A stretch of 40,080 nt of DNA, from contig NZ_JBEXCV010000076.1 of the NCBI RefSeq assembly GCF_040605455.1, positions 1 to 40,080 of the forward strand, in the 5' to 3' direction. Of the stretch, positions 39,940 through 40,080 are shown piece after piece. The DNA comes from Embleya sp040605455 (GTDB lineage: Bacteria; Actinomycetota; Actinomycetes; Streptomycetales; Streptomycetaceae). A model generated the notes under the pieces. The model did not search any database. It saw only the letters and a program-made list of their open reading frames with translations, and was not told where the DNA came from. Numbering within the stretch: position 1 is the first letter of the stretch; the number at the start of each line of letters is the position of its first letter. Both the position numbers and the translations under genes were made by a program.

Positions 39940-40080
39940 TCGACGAGCCTGCGAGGAGAGCGGCCGCAGGCCGCCGGCACGTTACATCTGGCCGGCCCGG
40001 ACGTGCGGGTACGGGCGGGCGACGTGACCGACGCGGATGCGGTGGCCCAACTCGCGGCGGGGCACGACGCGGCGATCGCG
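39940..40080 (+). pseudogene. N-terminally truncated NAD(P)-binding (NmrA/SDR-like) fragment
   Basis: The frame open from 39940 to the window edge ends with AGPDVRVRAGDVTDADAVAQ followed by LAAGHDAAIA. This is the typical strand 3 and helix region of atypical short-chain dehydrogenases (NmrA-like, NAD(P)H-binding). The preceding GxxGxxG cofactor loop is missing: an in-frame TGA sits at 39937-39939 and no normal start lies between it and the motif. It may be a decayed gene, a frameshifted gene, or a real gene with an unusual short start such as GTG at 40003. The rest lies outside the window. Confidence 0.45.

Overview
The window looks like a core chromosomal segment of a high-GC actinomycete close to Streptomyces and its relatives. 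The reasons are the very high GC content with strong G/C preference at third codon positions, frequent GTG and TTG starts, the trpC-trpM-trpB-trpA order with the streptomycete-specific small gene trpM, an ANTAR response regulator (PdtaR type), a near-canonical actinobacterial ribosomal protein S1, and the order gltBD - pyk - pdtaR - liv - polA - rpsA - coaE, which I recall from Streptomyces chromosomes. Nearly every gene is on the + strand. The exceptions are a tRNA-Leu with a degraded reading frame beside it, a thioesterase and a methyltransferase.

Layout. 1-196: three tandem copies of a 26-bp repeat. 197-1090: two small membrane proteins (CD225 and DUF2752 types). 1155-4387: trpCMBA. 4437-8073: an envelope redox and lipoprotein block (DsbA-like, MauE/DoxX-like, second DsbA-like, Lgt). 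8164-8913: VIT-family metal transporter. 9116-15317: glutamate synthase gltBD. 15389-16864: pyruvate kinase. 16863-17210: degraded minus-strand reading frame abutting the 3' end of tRNA-Leu(CAA). 17313-17994: pdtaR. 18219-23634: a complete branched-chain amino acid ABC importer, livJ / livHMGF, with a strong hairpin after livJ. 23652-24080: hotdog thioesterase (-). 24136-26874: polA. 26995-29577: envelope genes (lytic transglycosylase, tiny putative lipoprotein, DUF3068/PorA-family protein). 29603-29668: palindromic intergenic element. 29737-30603: SAM methyltransferase (-). 30691-32472: rpsA with a textbook promoter and terminator. 32548-34864: MFS exporter overlapping a membrane-anchored beta-propeller-like protein. 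35223-39006: PAP2 phosphatase, UbiA-type prenyltransferase, dprE1 and dprE2. 39100-39699: coaE. 39700-40080: non-coding or degraded DNA ending in a truncated NAD(P)-binding fold.

The most notable system is the four-gene unit at 35223-38952. UbiA closely resembles mycobacterial Rv3806c (decaprenylphosphoryl-5-phosphoribose synthase), the PAP2 protein fits the Rv3807c role, and DprE1/DprE2 form the 2'-epimerase. Together they make a compact, apparently complete route from phosphoribosyl pyrophosphate to polyprenyl-phosphoryl-arabinofuranose, in a chromosomal context that does not look mycolate-forming. No arabinosyltransferase is in the window, so the acceptor is unknown. DprE1 has Thr where the mycobacterial enzyme has the benzothiazinone-reactive Cys387. 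Everything else is mostly housekeeping, with punctuation by unusually long perfect hairpins at most operon ends.
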